64,000 nucleotides of DNA, from contig JAKQDH010000069.1 in NCBI GenBank assembly GCA_029558835.1, forward strand, positions 124,001 to 188,000, read 5' to 3'. The notes beneath the pieces are model-generated. The model saw only the letters and a program-made list of their open reading frames with translations. It ran no database searches and was not told the origin of the DNA. This stretch comes from Planctomycetota bacterium. GTDB taxonomy: Bacteria; Planctomycetota; Phycisphaerae; UBA1845. Of this stretch, positions 1 through 14,664 are shown one piece after another (the stretch's first letter is position 1; each line of letters starts with the position of its first letter). Both the position numbers and the translations under genes were made by a program.

Positions 1-469
1 TGTCACGCACGGGATAGCCGACCATCGCGTAGGTTGGCACCGGGCCGGGGTCGCGCTGCTGGAGGAACTCACCAAGCATGGCCACGGACGAGGCGCCGTA
101 GTAGTCATCGGCGTTGGCGACGACGAAGGGGTCGGCGAGCGTATCGCCGGCCGCCAGCACGGCATGGCCGGTGCCCCAGGGCTTGGTCCGTCCGGCGGGG
201 GGCTGAAAGCCGGCGGGCAATGCCTCGAGGCGCTGGTGCACGTAGTTGACGGGCAGGTGGCGGCCGATGCGTGCTCCCAACGTCTCCCGGAAGGTCGGCT
301 CCATTTCCGCCCGGATCACGAACACGACCCGGCCGAAGCCGCTTCGCCAGGCATCGTAGACGGTGTAGTCGGTGACGGTTTCGCCGCCGGGTCCGACCGG
401 CTCCAATTGCTTGCAGCCGCCGTAGCGGCTGCTGATGCCGGCCGCCAGCATGACCAGACTGGGCTTCAT
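1..469 (-). CDS. Nucleotidyltransferase (sugar-nucleotide pyrophosphorylase-like), partial at the left edge
   Basis: The reading frame starts at an ATG (467-469) preceded by GGAGG and stays open to the window edge, so only the N-terminal ~156 residues are present. It opens with MLAAGISSRYGGCKQLEPVG, the glycine-rich nucleotide-binding loop of the NTP transferase fold (LAAG..SRYG..KQ). A later VVANADDYYG resembles the metal-binding Asp region of these enzymes. Family members transfer a nucleotidyl group to a sugar phosphate or similar phosphorylated substrate; the substrate here cannot be read. The gene diverges from the oxidoreductase at 593, with about 120 bp between the two starts for their promoters. 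Confidence 0.8.
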   Translation of the reverse strand, partial: MKPSLVMLAAGISSRYGGCKQLEPVGPGGETVTDYTVYDAWRSGFGRVVFVIRAEMEPTFRETLGARIGRHLPVNYVHQRLEALPAGFQPPAGRTKPWGTGHAVLAAGDTLADPFVVANADDYYGASSVAMLGEFLQQRDPGPVPTYAMVGYPVRD

Positions 470-592
470 GGGACCTCCGCTTGCAGAACCGCCCTTTGGT
501 CTGCACACTACGCGAGTCTTCGCCGTCGCCCCGGAGACGGCGATCCGACCGGTTACGCTCGCTGGACACGCCACGCACGAGGAGGCGCTACG

Positions 593-5904
<5,312 letters not shown>

Positions 5905-5926
5905 CGGGCTGCGTTGCCGCGGGGCA

Positions 5927-7423
5927 TCACGGCGCCGGCGGTGACGCGAGGGGCGCCGCCAGGCTCGTGATCGGGCGGCCGATGGCGCGCTCGAGGTCCA
6001 CCCGCGCTACCGCAGCCTCATAGAGCGCGGCGCTGTATCCGGCGCTGGCGGTCAGGGCGGAGCGTCGTGCCTCCAGCAGGGCCAGGAACGTGGCGGCGCC
6101 GGCCTGGTAAGCCGCGCGCGCCAGTTCCAGGTTCTCGTCTTGCACGGTGAGCAGGTCTTCCCGATACATCCGCACGCGCTCCGCCGTCGTGAGCAGACGC
6201 TGGACCGCTGCATGCACGTCCTGGGCCACCTCCACCTCCAGGGCCTGTTGCAGCCACAGCGCCTGTTCATACTGGCTGCGGGCTCGGGCAATCTGAGCCT
6301 GGTTCTGATCGAAGATCGGCAGTTCGAGAACTACGGTTGGTCCCAGGGTAACACCACTGGCCTCCCGTTCGCGGGGGCGCAACGAGGGCAGCGTGGGGGC
6401 ACCGGCGTCGGCCGAGGCCCAGAACGCGTCGGCCAGCAGGTCCCGGTCCCCACGGGACCGCCGCTCCTCGCGCTCCAGGGCCACACCCACGTCGACCGAA
6501 CGGAACAGACTGCGCTGCTCGGCCACCAAGTGGTCCGCGGCCGCCGCCACGACGTGCGCGGCAGCGCGCAAGTCCAGCCGACTTTCACGTGCGGCCGCCA
6601 GCGCCGCCTCGAACGTAACCGTCAGACCCTCCGGCGCACGCAGCGTCTCTGCCAGGACCACCGTCCCCGGCGGCAACGTCAACCCGAGCAGTCGCGCCAG
6701 CTCCGCGCGTCGGCGCCCGACTTCGAGATCAGCCTGACGGACCGCCAGCTCGGCCTCCACGTGCTGCCCGCGCGACAGATTCACGTCCAGCGCGCCGCCC
6801 GCCCCCGCCTGCTGCCGGGCCTGCGTCAGCTCGAGCAGCTCTTGCGTAAGGGCGACGTTCTGGCGGGCAAGCTCGGCATCGCGCTCCGCATGCAATACCG
6901 CGAAGTAGGCGGCCCGGGTGTCCAGCGCTATCGCGCCAGCCTGGCGGGCTACTTCGAGCACCGCCCGGTCCAGTTCCCGCTGGGCCGCTCTCCGCCGGGG
7001 CGGGAGCAACCAGATTTCGCTGATGCTCTGGGCGAGGCCGGCCTCGAAGTTCGCCAGCCCGCCGCCGTCGGGAAAGCGGAACCCCAGCGCCAGCGTCGGG
7101 TTCCGCCAGAGTTGCGACTGGACCACGTCGGCGCGGGCGACGCCGATCTCCTGGAAGGCGGCCTGCAAGCGCGGGTTGTTGAGCAGGGCGACCTGCACGG
7201 CCTCGTCCGCGGTGAGGCCACCCTCCAGCAACTCCGCCACGTGCGTGGCACAGGTCTGCCCGTCGGGCGGCGTGCGGAAGGTCGGGCGTTGCCCCGCGCC
7301 CGCCTCGACCTCCTGCGCCACGCGTTCCATGTCAGGGCGGACGTTGACCGTGGCACAACCCGCGGCAACACCAACGGCTGTCAGCGTCACTGCACGTAAG
7401 GACAATCGAGCTGCGCGGCTCAC
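5927..7423 (-). CDS. TolC-family outer-membrane efflux lipoprotein (CzcC-like)
   Basis: This is a 498-residue outer-membrane channel component of a tripartite RND pump. The N-terminus is a lipoprotein signal (GVAAGCATV, lipid Cys23). The body has the two long helical repeats of the TolC fold, seen as Ala/Glu/Arg-rich heptads (ALLNNPRLQAAFQEIGVARA near residue 80, and a second copy in the C-terminal half), separated by SQLWRNPTL-like beta segments. Its start codon overlaps the stop of the RND pump gene by 4 bp (ATGA), so the two are translationally coupled. It is the last gene of the efflux operon and converges with the beta-galactosidase gene, with only 22 bp between stops. Confidence 0.9.
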   Translation of the reverse strand: MSRAARLSLRAVTLTAVGVAAGCATVNVRPDMERVAQEVEAGAGQRPTFRTPPDGQTCATHVAELLEGGLTADEAVQVALLNNPRLQAAFQEIGVARADVVQSQLWRNPTLALGFRFPDGGGLANFEAGLAQSISEIWLLPPRRRAAQRELDRAVLEVARQAGAIALDTRAAYFAVLHAERDAELARQNVALTQELLELTQARQQAGAGGALDVNLSRGQHVEAELAVRQADLEVGRRRAELARLLGLTLPPGTVVLAETLRAPEGLTVTFEAALAAARESRLDLRAAAHVVAAAADHLVAEQRSLFRSVDVGVALEREERRSRGDRDLLADAFWASADAGAPTLPSLRPREREASGVTLGPTVVLELPIFDQNQAQIARARSQYEQALWLQQALEVEVAQDVHAAVQRLLTTAERVRMYREDLLTVQDENLELARAAYQAGAATFLALLEARRSALTASAGYSAALYEAAVARVDLERAIGRPITSLAAPLASPPAP

Positions 7424-10400
7424 GACTTGTTCTCCGCCAAGTTACCCACGACGCTTGTCCGACCGGCCGGTGTCCACTCCACCGGTACCGGCGCCGCCTG
7501 CCCCGGGCAGACCAACTCTGCCATCTGCCGCCGGGGTGCCGCCGGCACCGTCGTGGGTGCCGTCAGCTCAGCCCGGCGTGCGAACGCGACGTAGACGGCC
7601 GGCAACACCAGCAGGGTCAGCAGCGTGCTCGTGAACACCCCGCCGATCACGACCGTCGCCAGCGGCCGCTGCACCTCCGCGCCGACGCCCGTGCTGAGCG
7701 CCATCGGGACGAACCCCAACGCCGCCACCAGCGCGGTCATCAACACGGGGCGCAGCCGGGCCAGGGCCGCCGCCTCCACGGCCTCCGCCAAGCCCAGTCC
7801 CCGGTCCCGCCCCTGCCGGATCGAGGAGACCAGCACCATCTCTCCCAGCACGGCCACGCCCGACAGGGCGATGAACCCCACGGCTGCGGAAATGGAGAAC
7901 GGCATCCCGCGCACCCACAGTGCGAAGACCCCGCCGACCACGGCAAAGGGCACGCCCAGGAACACCCGCAGCGCATCGGCGAGCCGATGGTAGGTGACGT
8001 ACAGCAGCCCGAAAATGGTGAGCAGCACCAGCGGTACCACCAGCATGAGGCGCGTCCGTGCGCGTTCCAGATGCTCGAACTGGCCGCCCCATTCGAGCCG
8101 GTAGCGTCCCGGCGGTAGTTCCACCCTCTCGGCCACGCGCCGCTGCGCCTCCGCCACGAAGCTGCCCATGTCCCGCCCGCGTACGTTCACCTGGATGGGC
8201 AGTCGGCGTTGACCCCATTCGCGGGTGATCGTCGCCGGCCCCTCGACCTGCTCAAACGCGGCAAGCTGCCCCAGGGATACGTGCTCCCCGGCGGGGCCCG
8301 CCACCATCAGGCCCGCCAGCGCCGTGGGGTCCCGGCGTGCCTGTTCCGGCAGGCGTGCTACCAGCGGAAACCGCAGTTGCCCTTCGATCACGTCACCCAG
8401 CGGCGTGCCCCCGATGGCCTCGATGACGCCCATGACGACCCGTGCCGGAATACCGTAACGAGCCAGGGCCGCCCGGTTCACGCGGACCTGCAACACCGGC
8501 AGCCCGATGAGTTGCTCGATGGTCAAGTCGGCCGCGCCTTCGATCGACCCAAGCACGGCCGCCACTTCATTCGCCTTTTGCACCAGGACGTCGAAGTCGT
8601 CGCCGTACAGCTTGGCCACCACGTCGCCGCGGGCGCCGGCGATCATCTCATTCAAACGCATCTCCACCGGCTGACTGAGGGCGATTCGCTGGCCGGGCAG
8701 ATCGCGCAGTTCCCGGTGGATGAGCGCGGCCAGTTCCGTCTGGGTCCGGCATCGCTGCCAGCGGGCGCGGGGATGCAGCGCGATGAAGACGTCGGACAGT
8801 TCGACGCCCATCGGGTCGGTGGCGACCTCGGCCGTGCCGATGCGGCTCCACACGTGGCGAACCTCATGCGGGAACGCGGCCAGCAGCGCCTTTTCCATCT
8901 GCGTGTTGTAGCGGATCGACTCCGACAGGTCGGTGCCGGCCAGGCGTGCCACCGTGACCACCAACGCCTCCTCCGACAGACGGGGGATGAACTCCGAACC
9001 CAGGCCGCGGGCGACCAGCGCGGTCGCCCCCAGCCCCGCTAGCGCCAGCCCGATCATCGTCCAGCGAAATCGCATGACGCCGCGCAGGATGGGGCGGTAC
9101 GCCCAGCGTGCCGCCTGCACCAGCAGCGGCTCCCGCTCGCGCAGCGTGCGCGGCAGCACCAGCGACGCCAGGGCCGGCATCACCGTCAGCGACAGCAACA
9201 ACGAGCCCGTCAGGGCGAAGATCACCGTCAGCGCCATCGGCTTGAACAGCCTGCCCTCGATGCCCTCCAGCACCAGGATCGGCACGTACACCAGCACGAT
9301 GATGAGTTCGCCGAACAGGGTCGGCTTGCGGACCTCCAGCACGGCGTCGCGGACGACGGCCAGGCGATCCCCGTCGCCGCGCCGGTGCGACAGGTGCCGG
9401 GTGGCGTTCTCCACCTGGATGACCGCGCTGTCCACCACCAGTCCGAAGTCCAGGGCCCCCAGGCTCATCAGGCTGGCGGCGATGCCGAACCGCAGCATGC
9501 CCGAGAAGGCGAACAGCAGCGATAGCGGAATCGCCAAAGCCACGATCAGACCGGCCCGCAGGTTGCCGAGGAAGAGAAACAGCACCGCCACGACCAACAG
9601 CCCGCCCTCGAACAGGTTGTTGCGCACGGTCTCCAGGACGTGGTCGACCAGTTCGGTGCGGTCATAGACGACCTCCGCCCGCACCTCGGGCGGCAGGTGA
9701 TCCTTGATCTCGTCGAGTCGCGTCTTGAGGCGTGCGGTCACCTCGTGGGTGTTCTGGCCGATGAGCGTGAAGCCCAGCCCCAGCACCGCCTCCCCGTTCC
9801 CGCTGTAGGTGACCGCGCCGTGCCGCAGCTCGTGCCCCACGGCCACCTCGGCCACGTCACGCACGCAAACGGGCACGCCGTCGGTTGCCCTGATGACGAT
9901 GCCCCCGATGTGGTCGAGGGTAGCCACCCGCCCCAATCCCTGCACCAGCAGCATTCCGCCGGCGGCGGAGAGGCTGCCGCCACCGGCGTTGAGGTTGTTG
10001 GCACGGATGGCGTCGGTCACCTCGTCGAACGTCAGTCCGTAGGAGATGAGCCGGGCCGGGTCAATCCGCACTTCGTACTGCTTCTTGTATCCGCCCCAAC
10101 TATTAACTTCCGCCACGCCGGGGACCGTTCGCAGGGCCGGGGCGATGACCCAGTCCTGGAGCGTGCGCAGCTCAGTCAGGTCCCGGGTCGGCGAAGTCAC
10201 TACATAGTGAAACACCTCGCCGAGCCCGCTCGAGACCGGTCCCAGTTCGGGCCGACCGATTTCCGCCGGCAACGGTACCGTATCGAGTCGCTCGCTCACC
10301 AGCCGGCGGGCGAAGTACACGTCTACATGGTCGGCAAAGGTGGCCACCACCTGCGACAGACCGGCTTTCGAGATGGACCGCACGTTGAGGAGGTCAGGCA

Positions 10401-10629
10401 GACCGCCCAGTACCTGCTCGATCGGCAGCGTGATCTGACGTTCCACTTCTTCCGGTCCCAAGGCCGGGGCGGTCGTGTTGACCTGCACCTGCACGGGCGT
10501 CGTGTCGGGGAAGGCGTCGATGTTGAGGTGCCCCACCAGTATGCCCGCCGCCACGACCAGCGCCACCGCCAGACTTAACACGAGCCCGCGGTGATGCAGC
10601 ACCCAGTCGATAATCCAGTTGAGCAGCAT
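7420..10629 (-). CDS. Heavy-metal efflux RND pump (CzcA/CusA family)
   Basis: This is a proton-driven inner-membrane transporter of about 1069 residues, with 12 membrane segments and two large periplasmic loops. The fourth transmembrane segment reads DFGLVVDSAVIQVEN. Asp394, Asp400 and Glu407 have the same spacing as the proton-relay residues Asp402, Asp408 and Glu415 of CzcA. The usual VDGA is VDSA here. The ATG at 10629 was chosen because GGAAGGAG lies just upstream and the protein then begins MLLNWIIDWVLHHRG, typical of the family; an upstream in-frame start at 10683 lacks such support. The metal cannot be read with confidence: Cu/Ag (CusA) or Zn/Co/Cd (CzcA) are both possible. It is coupled to the TolC gene downstream and follows the adaptor gene by 183 bp. 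Confidence 0.93.
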   Translation of the reverse strand: MLLNWIIDWVLHHRGLVLSLAVALVVAAGILVGHLNIDAFPDTTPVQVQVNTTAPALGPEEVERQITLPIEQVLGGLPDLLNVRSISKAGLSQVVATFADHVDVYFARRLVSERLDTVPLPAEIGRPELGPVSSGLGEVFHYVVTSPTRDLTELRTLQDWVIAPALRTVPGVAEVNSWGGYKKQYEVRIDPARLISYGLTFDEVTDAIRANNLNAGGGSLSAAGGMLLVQGLGRVATLDHIGGIVIRATDGVPVCVRDVAEVAVGHELRHGAVTYSGNGEAVLGLGFTLIGQNTHEVTARLKTRLDEIKDHLPPEVRAEVVYDRTELVDHVLETVRNNLFEGGLLVVAVLFLFLGNLRAGLIVALAIPLSLLFAFSGMLRFGIAASLMSLGALDFGLVVDSAVIQVENATRHLSHRRGDGDRLAVVRDAVLEVRKPTLFGELIIVLVYVPILVLEGIEGRLFKPMALTVIFALTGSLLLSLTVMPALASLVLPRTLREREPLLVQAARWAYRPILRGVMRFRWTMIGLALAGLGATALVARGLGSEFIPRLSEEALVVTVARLAGTDLSESIRYNTQMEKALLAAFPHEVRHVWSRIGTAEVATDPMGVELSDVFIALHPRARWQRCRTQTELAALIHRELRDLPGQRIALSQPVEMRLNEMIAGARGDVVAKLYGDDFDVLVQKANEVAAVLGSIEGAADLTIEQLIGLPVLQVRVNRAALARYGIPARVVMGVIEAIGGTPLGDVIEGQLRFPLVARLPEQARRDPTALAGLMVAGPAGEHVSLGQLAAFEQVEGPATITREWGQRRLPIQVNVRGRDMGSFVAEAQRRVAERVELPPGRYRLEWGGQFEHLERARTRLMLVVPLVLLTIFGLLYVTYHRLADALRVFLGVPFAVVGGVFALWVRGMPFSISAAVGFIALSGVAVLGEMVLVSSIRQGRDRGLGLAEAVEAAALARLRPVLMTALVAALGFVPMALSTGVGAEVQRPLATVVIGGVFTSTLLTLLVLPAVYVAFARRAELTAPTTVPAAPRRQMAELVCPGQAAPVPVEWTPAGRTSVVGNLAENKS

Positions 10630-10812
10630 AAGCGCTCCTTCCCGAATGGCCGTGTATGACCGTGCGAGATTCGCCAACGCCATCGAGCCGCAGGCTTCGG
10701 CCCGCGCGGGGCCGCGCTACGTGACCGTGCGCGAATGTGCAACGGCGGCGTCGCGGGTCATCCGCTCCCTTGCGGTCGCGGTGCGGATCGGCGCCGCCGC
10801 GCGCACGGTTGG

Positions 10813-12489
10813 TCAGTCGCCGCCGCAGCCGGGCCCCAGGTTCCCCTTGAGCAACTCGGATTTCAGCACGTGACTGCCCGCGGTCGCCACGATCTCGTCC
10901 GGCAGCACGCCCACCAGCACCTCGGTGAAACCATCCCCCCGCGCGCCCGGCTGCACCTTCCGCGGGCGGAAGATATCCTCGCCGGCGCGCACGAAGACGA
11001 CGTGGCAGCAGCCCTCCCACTGCACCGCCTCGTCGGGAACCACGATCGCATCCGGTGACTCACCCACGGTGATGAGCGCCCGGCCGAACATCCCCGCCCG
11101 CAGCCGGCCGGCGGGGTTGTCCACGCGGGCACGTACCTTTACCGTCCGCGTCTGGCGGTCCACGGCCGTGCTGATCCAGGACACGGCGCCGCTTGCCTCC
11201 AGTTCGGCGGCGCCGTCGGGAACAAAGCGCACGGGTTGTCCCAGCGCCACGCGTGCCGCCTGGGCCTGTGGCAGGTCGATCATCAACCACATGCCGCTGA
11301 CGTCCGCGATCACAAACAGCGTGCGGGTGGGGTCCGCGAGTTCACCCGCAACGGCCTCCCGCCGGACGACCTCGCCGTCCAACGGAGCCTGGAGGGGCAG
11401 CAGGTTGGCGCTCGTCGCGCCCGCTGCCCACTCGGTGCGCAGTGTCTCGGGCAGCCCCAGGTACAGCAGCGTCTGCGGATCGAGAGCCCCGTCGGCCGGG
11501 TCCGGCGGCAGGATGAAGCCCAGGTTGACAAGCGCCTGGCGTGTGACGAACGCGTCGACTTCCGCCTCGCGCAGCGCGACCTCGGCCTCCTGCAAGTCCG
11601 CGTCCGTGCCGATCCTGCTGGCGTGCAGGCGTCGGGCACGTTCCAGGCTCTGCATGCGCATCTGGCGGCGGGCGGCTGACTGCAACAACTCCGCCTTCAG
11701 CTTCCCCACCTCCGCCGCGTCGATCAGCGCCAGCAACTCGCCCTGGCGCACCCGCTGTCCCACCTCCTTCTCCACCCGGTACACGACGCCCGCCGCTCGG
11801 GACGCGACCTGCGCGAGACGCGTGCGGTCGTAGTCAACCTCGGCATTGGCCTCCAGCACTTCGCGCATGGGCCGCCGGCTCACCGGGGCCAACCGCACGC
11901 CCGCCTTCTCCAGCGTCGCTACGGACGCCAACTGCACGTACTGCGCGTGCGTCTGGCAGGTGGCCGGGTCCTTCCCCACGGCAGACGACAGCGGTGACGT
12001 GGACCGAGAGGCATGCGCGTGGGCTTCGTGGTCGTGGTCCTCCCCGCCGCAGTCGCCGTCCGCCGCTTTCGTCGCCCGCCCTGCCGCCGCCGGCTCGCCT
12101 CCAGCGATCAACCCCGGCCGGCAGATCGTGCAGTTTGACTCGGGCACGCCGTGCTCGCTGCACCAGTCAGCCGGGTCCGCGCCCACAAGCGCGGGGCGGC
12201 AGCGAATGCACTTCGATTCGGGCACCCCATGTTCGGCACACCAGTCCTCGTCGTGCTCGGTGCCGGGGTGCCCGAAGAACTGCCCGAACGCCGGCAGCCG
12301 CCAGTTGTGGTGATGTCCCCAGTAACCCAGACCCACGAGTACGAGCAGCGTGAGCAGCCCGGGGATGCGCTCCAGCACTGCTCGCGTTCGGCTCGTCGCA
12401 TACGCCGACCGGTCGTCCTCTGCGGGTCGCGTTCCCTGCTCAACGCCCCCGGGGCCCACCCCCGGCGCGGAATCTGACAAGCTCTCCAT
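10813..12489 (-). CDS. RND periplasmic adaptor with tandem Cys/His metal-binding repeats
   Basis: This is a 558-residue membrane-fusion protein (CusB/CzcB type) linking the pump to the outer-membrane channel. Residues ~40-57 form one membrane anchor. Two copies of C-x2-H-x6-C-x2-C follow: C84/H87/C94/C97 (CAEHGVPESKCIRC) and C110/H113/C120/C123 (CSEHGVPESNCTIC). Next comes a His/Asp-rich stretch (DHDHEAHAHA, ~151-160). The rest has the barrel-sandwich, hairpin and beta-barrel order of adaptors, with VYRVEKEVGQRVRQGELLAL marking the lipoyl half-motif. The tail ends in a Cys (LGPGCGGD). The Cys repeats are likely to bind soft metal ions and hand them to the pump, as CusB does with Met residues; that role is inferred. 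Start ATG with GAGGGA upstream. Confidence 0.9.
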   Translation of the reverse strand: MESLSDSAPGVGPGGVEQGTRPAEDDRSAYATSRTRAVLERIPGLLTLLVLVGLGYWGHHHNWRLPAFGQFFGHPGTEHDEDWCAEHGVPESKCIRCRPALVGADPADWCSEHGVPESNCTICRPGLIAGGEPAAAGRATKAADGDCGGEDHDHEAHAHASRSTSPLSSAVGKDPATCQTHAQYVQLASVATLEKAGVRLAPVSRRPMREVLEANAEVDYDRTRLAQVASRAAGVVYRVEKEVGQRVRQGELLALIDAAEVGKLKAELLQSAARRQMRMQSLERARRLHASRIGTDADLQEAEVALREAEVDAFVTRQALVNLGFILPPDPADGALDPQTLLYLGLPETLRTEWAAGATSANLLPLQAPLDGEVVRREAVAGELADPTRTLFVIADVSGMWLMIDLPQAQAARVALGQPVRFVPDGAAELEASGAVSWISTAVDRQTRTVKVRARVDNPAGRLRAGMFGRALITVGESPDAIVVPDEAVQWEGCCHVVFVRAGEDIFRPRKVQPGARGDGFTEVLVGVLPDEIVATAGSHVLKSELLKGNLGPGCGGD

Positions 12490-12622
12490 GATGATGTCCC
12501 TCGTTGAAACTCACTTGACTGCCGGCCGGCTCCGCGCGGAGCGGCCAGGCCATGGTTCGGGCGCCAGAACGCAGGCTCACGACGCAAGGCGTGACCTGGC
12601 ACGTGCTGCTACGAGGGAACGA

Positions 12623-13030
12623 TCAGATGAGCAGAGGCAGACTGGTGGTTTCGTGCCCCGGCGCGCCCGCCGCCGACGGCTTGCCCGGCCGGATCGGAGT
12701 CACGCCATCGTCCCCAACCTCTCCGGGTTCCGACAAGGGGAGCGACAGCAGACTCAGGTCAGGCACGCGCGGCGCGGAGCGATCCAACGGCACCGGCACG
12801 GGACGTCCGCACACCAGAGGGCAGGTGTCCTCATTGTGCTGACGCCGGCGCTCGACGGGAGGGGTATGCCGGTCGTCGCAATCGTGGTCCCGGCACCCAG
12901 CCTCTGGGGGGCCGGCTTCTCCGGACACGATGAAACCCTCGCCGCAGCACACCCCACCCATGCCGCTGATGCACAGGGCCGGAGCACCCAGCAAGGTCCA
13001 CAACGTGATGACCACCGCGACTCGACACAT
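12623..13030 (-). CDS. Small secreted Cys/His-rich protein heading the metal efflux operon
   Basis: This is a 135-residue protein with a hydrophobic signal (VAVVITLWTLLGAPALCISG). A short Cys/His/Asp-rich segment follows (GVCCGEGF, CRDHDCDDRH, HNEDTCPLVC), then a Pro/Ser-rich tail without recognisable fold. It is the first gene of the operon, 133 bp before the adaptor. A small exported cysteine protein in this position suggests a periplasmic metal-binding or sensing role, but no known family is recognised. The coding call rests on the signal peptide, operon position and orientation. Confidence 0.6.
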   Translation of the reverse strand: MCRVAVVITLWTLLGAPALCISGMGGVCCGEGFIVSGEAGPPEAGCRDHDCDDRHTPPVERRRQHNEDTCPLVCGRPVPVPLDRSAPRVPDLSLLSLPLSEPGEVGDDGVTPIRPGKPSAAGAPGHETTSLPLLI

Positions 13031-13731
13031 AGCGGCTACATTCTAGCCTCCTCCCGCCTGCGCTTCAACCCGCGCAGTCCTCGCGCGTGCGGGCCTCCGT
13101 GGCCGGGACGTGCCGGTTATCGCCTCCACACATCGCTCCTCGATGGGCCGCCAACATGCTCAAAACCGACAAGAACACACACTGGGCGTCCCGCAGGCCG
13201 GTTCACTGTCCACGGTGTCCGATGTCGGCGTGCCATCACCTCCCGTCGTCACAAGTCAGTAACAACGAGGGCCCCGAAGCGTCTCAGGGGAGGCGACTGT
13301 TGGAGACGAACCCGTTCGGCGGGTACGTCCGCCTCGGGCGGGACGCTCGAGCCACGCGAGCGGACGCGTTCGGCATGTTCGCCGGTAAGAGTCCCATGCT
13401 CGCCCGCGACTGACGTCGCGTACGGGTCCGGCGTTTCGGGTGGGGTGGGTGCCATGTTTTCCCGCGACGGCGGTCGCGGGTGAGCATGCTCCTTCGGCCG
13501 CCGCGCATAACCGCTCTTACCCGTGGCAGGCTGGGGCCCGGCCGCCGGAGGAAGCGGGTGTCGGCGCGCGCTCGGGGACAGCTTCTCGAAGCGCGCCAAT
13601 GACGTTATCAGTCTGGGTGGACCGCGCGCGGGGCGCCGGGTATGATCCGCTCCCCGGCCGCGGAACGCGCGGGACGGTCTGCGCGCACGGAAGCGGCTAC
13701 CTGGAGCTTGCTGTTGGGTGACGCCTCGTAC
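13031..13731. other. Gap between efflux operon and ABC cluster, with repeat debris
   Basis: This 700-bp gap separates divergent units and must hold the promoters of both. It contains a degenerate GGGCGGGACGCTCGAGCCACG repeat (13337-13357) and a diverged copy of palindrome family B (13444-13489). No gene with a convincing start is seen on either strand. Confidence 0.5.
13444..13489. repeat. Palindromic repeat family B, copy 1 (diverged)
   Basis: GGTGGGTGCCATG is followed by TTTTCCCGCGACGGCGGTCGCGGG and GAGCATGC. It is the diverged counterpart of the perfect palindrome at 24661-24696, with several changes in the arms. A partial relative (CCCATGCTCGCCCGCGAC) lies just upstream near 13394. Confidence 0.65.
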
Positions 13732-14664
13732 ATGTTCACCTGTGACCGCCTGCGGAAGTGCTATGCCCGCGTCACCGCGTTGAAGGAGGTGACGGTGGCG
13801 ATCGAGCGCGGCACCGTCGGGCTGCTGGGCCCCAACGGCGCCGGCAAGAGCACGCTCATCAGCGTCCTGCTGGGGCAGACGCCGGCCACCGCCGGCCGGG
13901 CGACCGTGCTGGGGTTCGATGTCCGTCGCCGGCAACTCCGCATCCGCCAGCGCATCGGCTTCATGCCGGAGACCGACTGCTTCATCCCCGGCCTCAGCGG
14001 GACCGGGTACGTCTACTACGCCGGGCGACTGGCGGGCATGCGCCATGCCGATGCCATGCAGCGCGCCCACGAAGTGCTGGATTACGTCGAACTCGGCGAT
14101 GCCCGCTACCGCCCCGTGGAGGAGTACTCCACGGGCATGCGGCAACGTGTCAAGCTCGCCCAGGCCCTGGTTCATGATCCCGAGGTGCTCTTCCTCGACG
14201 AACCCACCAATGGCATGGACCCGCACGGGCGGGAGGTCATGCTGGGTTTGATCGCAGACCTGCACGCCGCGGGCATCAGCGTGCTACTCTCCAGCCATCT
14301 GCTGCCCGACGTCGAGCGGGTCTGCGCGAGCGTCATGATCATGGGGGCGGGTGAAGTGTTAACCACCGGGCGGCTCGCCGATCTGGGCCGCCCGCATCCG
14401 ACGTTGTACACACTGGAATACGCCGGCAACGGCGCTGACCTGCCCGGCGCACTCCAGACCGCCGGGGTGGGCGTGCTTGGTGCGCCGGTCAGTGACAACA
14501 GCGGCCGAGTCAGCATTGCCCTGGAGCTCCCCGCGGCCGGGCGGCAAAGCCTGGTCCTGGAAGCGGCCCAACTGGCGGGCGTCAGGGTCCGTGGGCTGCA
14601 TCCTCAACGCAGCAGCCTCGAAGAGACGTTCCTGGCCGCCATACGGAAGCAGCAACAGCCGTGA
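13732..14664 (+). CDS. ABC transporter ATP-binding protein 1
   Basis: This is a 310-residue ATPase of an ABC-2 type exporter. Motifs in order: Walker A GPNGAGKST, Q-loop region RQRIGFMPETDCF, signature YSTGMRQRVKLAQAL (here STGMR in place of LSGGQ), Walker B VLFLDEPTNGMD, switch His in LLSSHLLPDVERV. The ATG at 13732 begins MFTCDRLRKCYARVTALK, the standard N-terminus. A TTG at 13714, 7 nt after GGAGC, is an alternative start. The stop overlaps the GTG start of the permease by 4 bp, so the two proteins are made together. The substrate is unknown. Confidence 0.9.
   Translation: MFTCDRLRKCYARVTALKEVTVAIERGTVGLLGPNGAGKSTLISVLLGQTPATAGRATVLGFDVRRRQLRIRQRIGFMPETDCFIPGLSGTGYVYYAGRLAGMRHADAMQRAHEVLDYVELGDARYRPVEEYSTGMRQRVKLAQALVHDPEVLFLDEPTNGMDPHGREVMLGLIADLHAAGISVLLSSHLLPDVERVCASVMIMGAGEVLTTGRLADLGRPHPTLYTLEYAGNGADLPGALQTAGVGVLGAPVSDNSGRVSIALELPAAGRQSLVLEAAQLAGVRVRGLHPQRSSLEETFLAAIRKQQQP

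Noticed and set aside
164-592. N-terminal extension of the Gfo/Idh/MocA gene
   Set aside because: It is in frame but overlaps the divergent nucleotidyltransferase gene and precedes a clear ribosome site and Tat signal at 593.
12350-13483. Open frame on the plus strand across the start of the efflux operon
   Set aside because: It is antisense to the adaptor and small Cys protein, and its product is Arg/Pro/His-rich without domain features.
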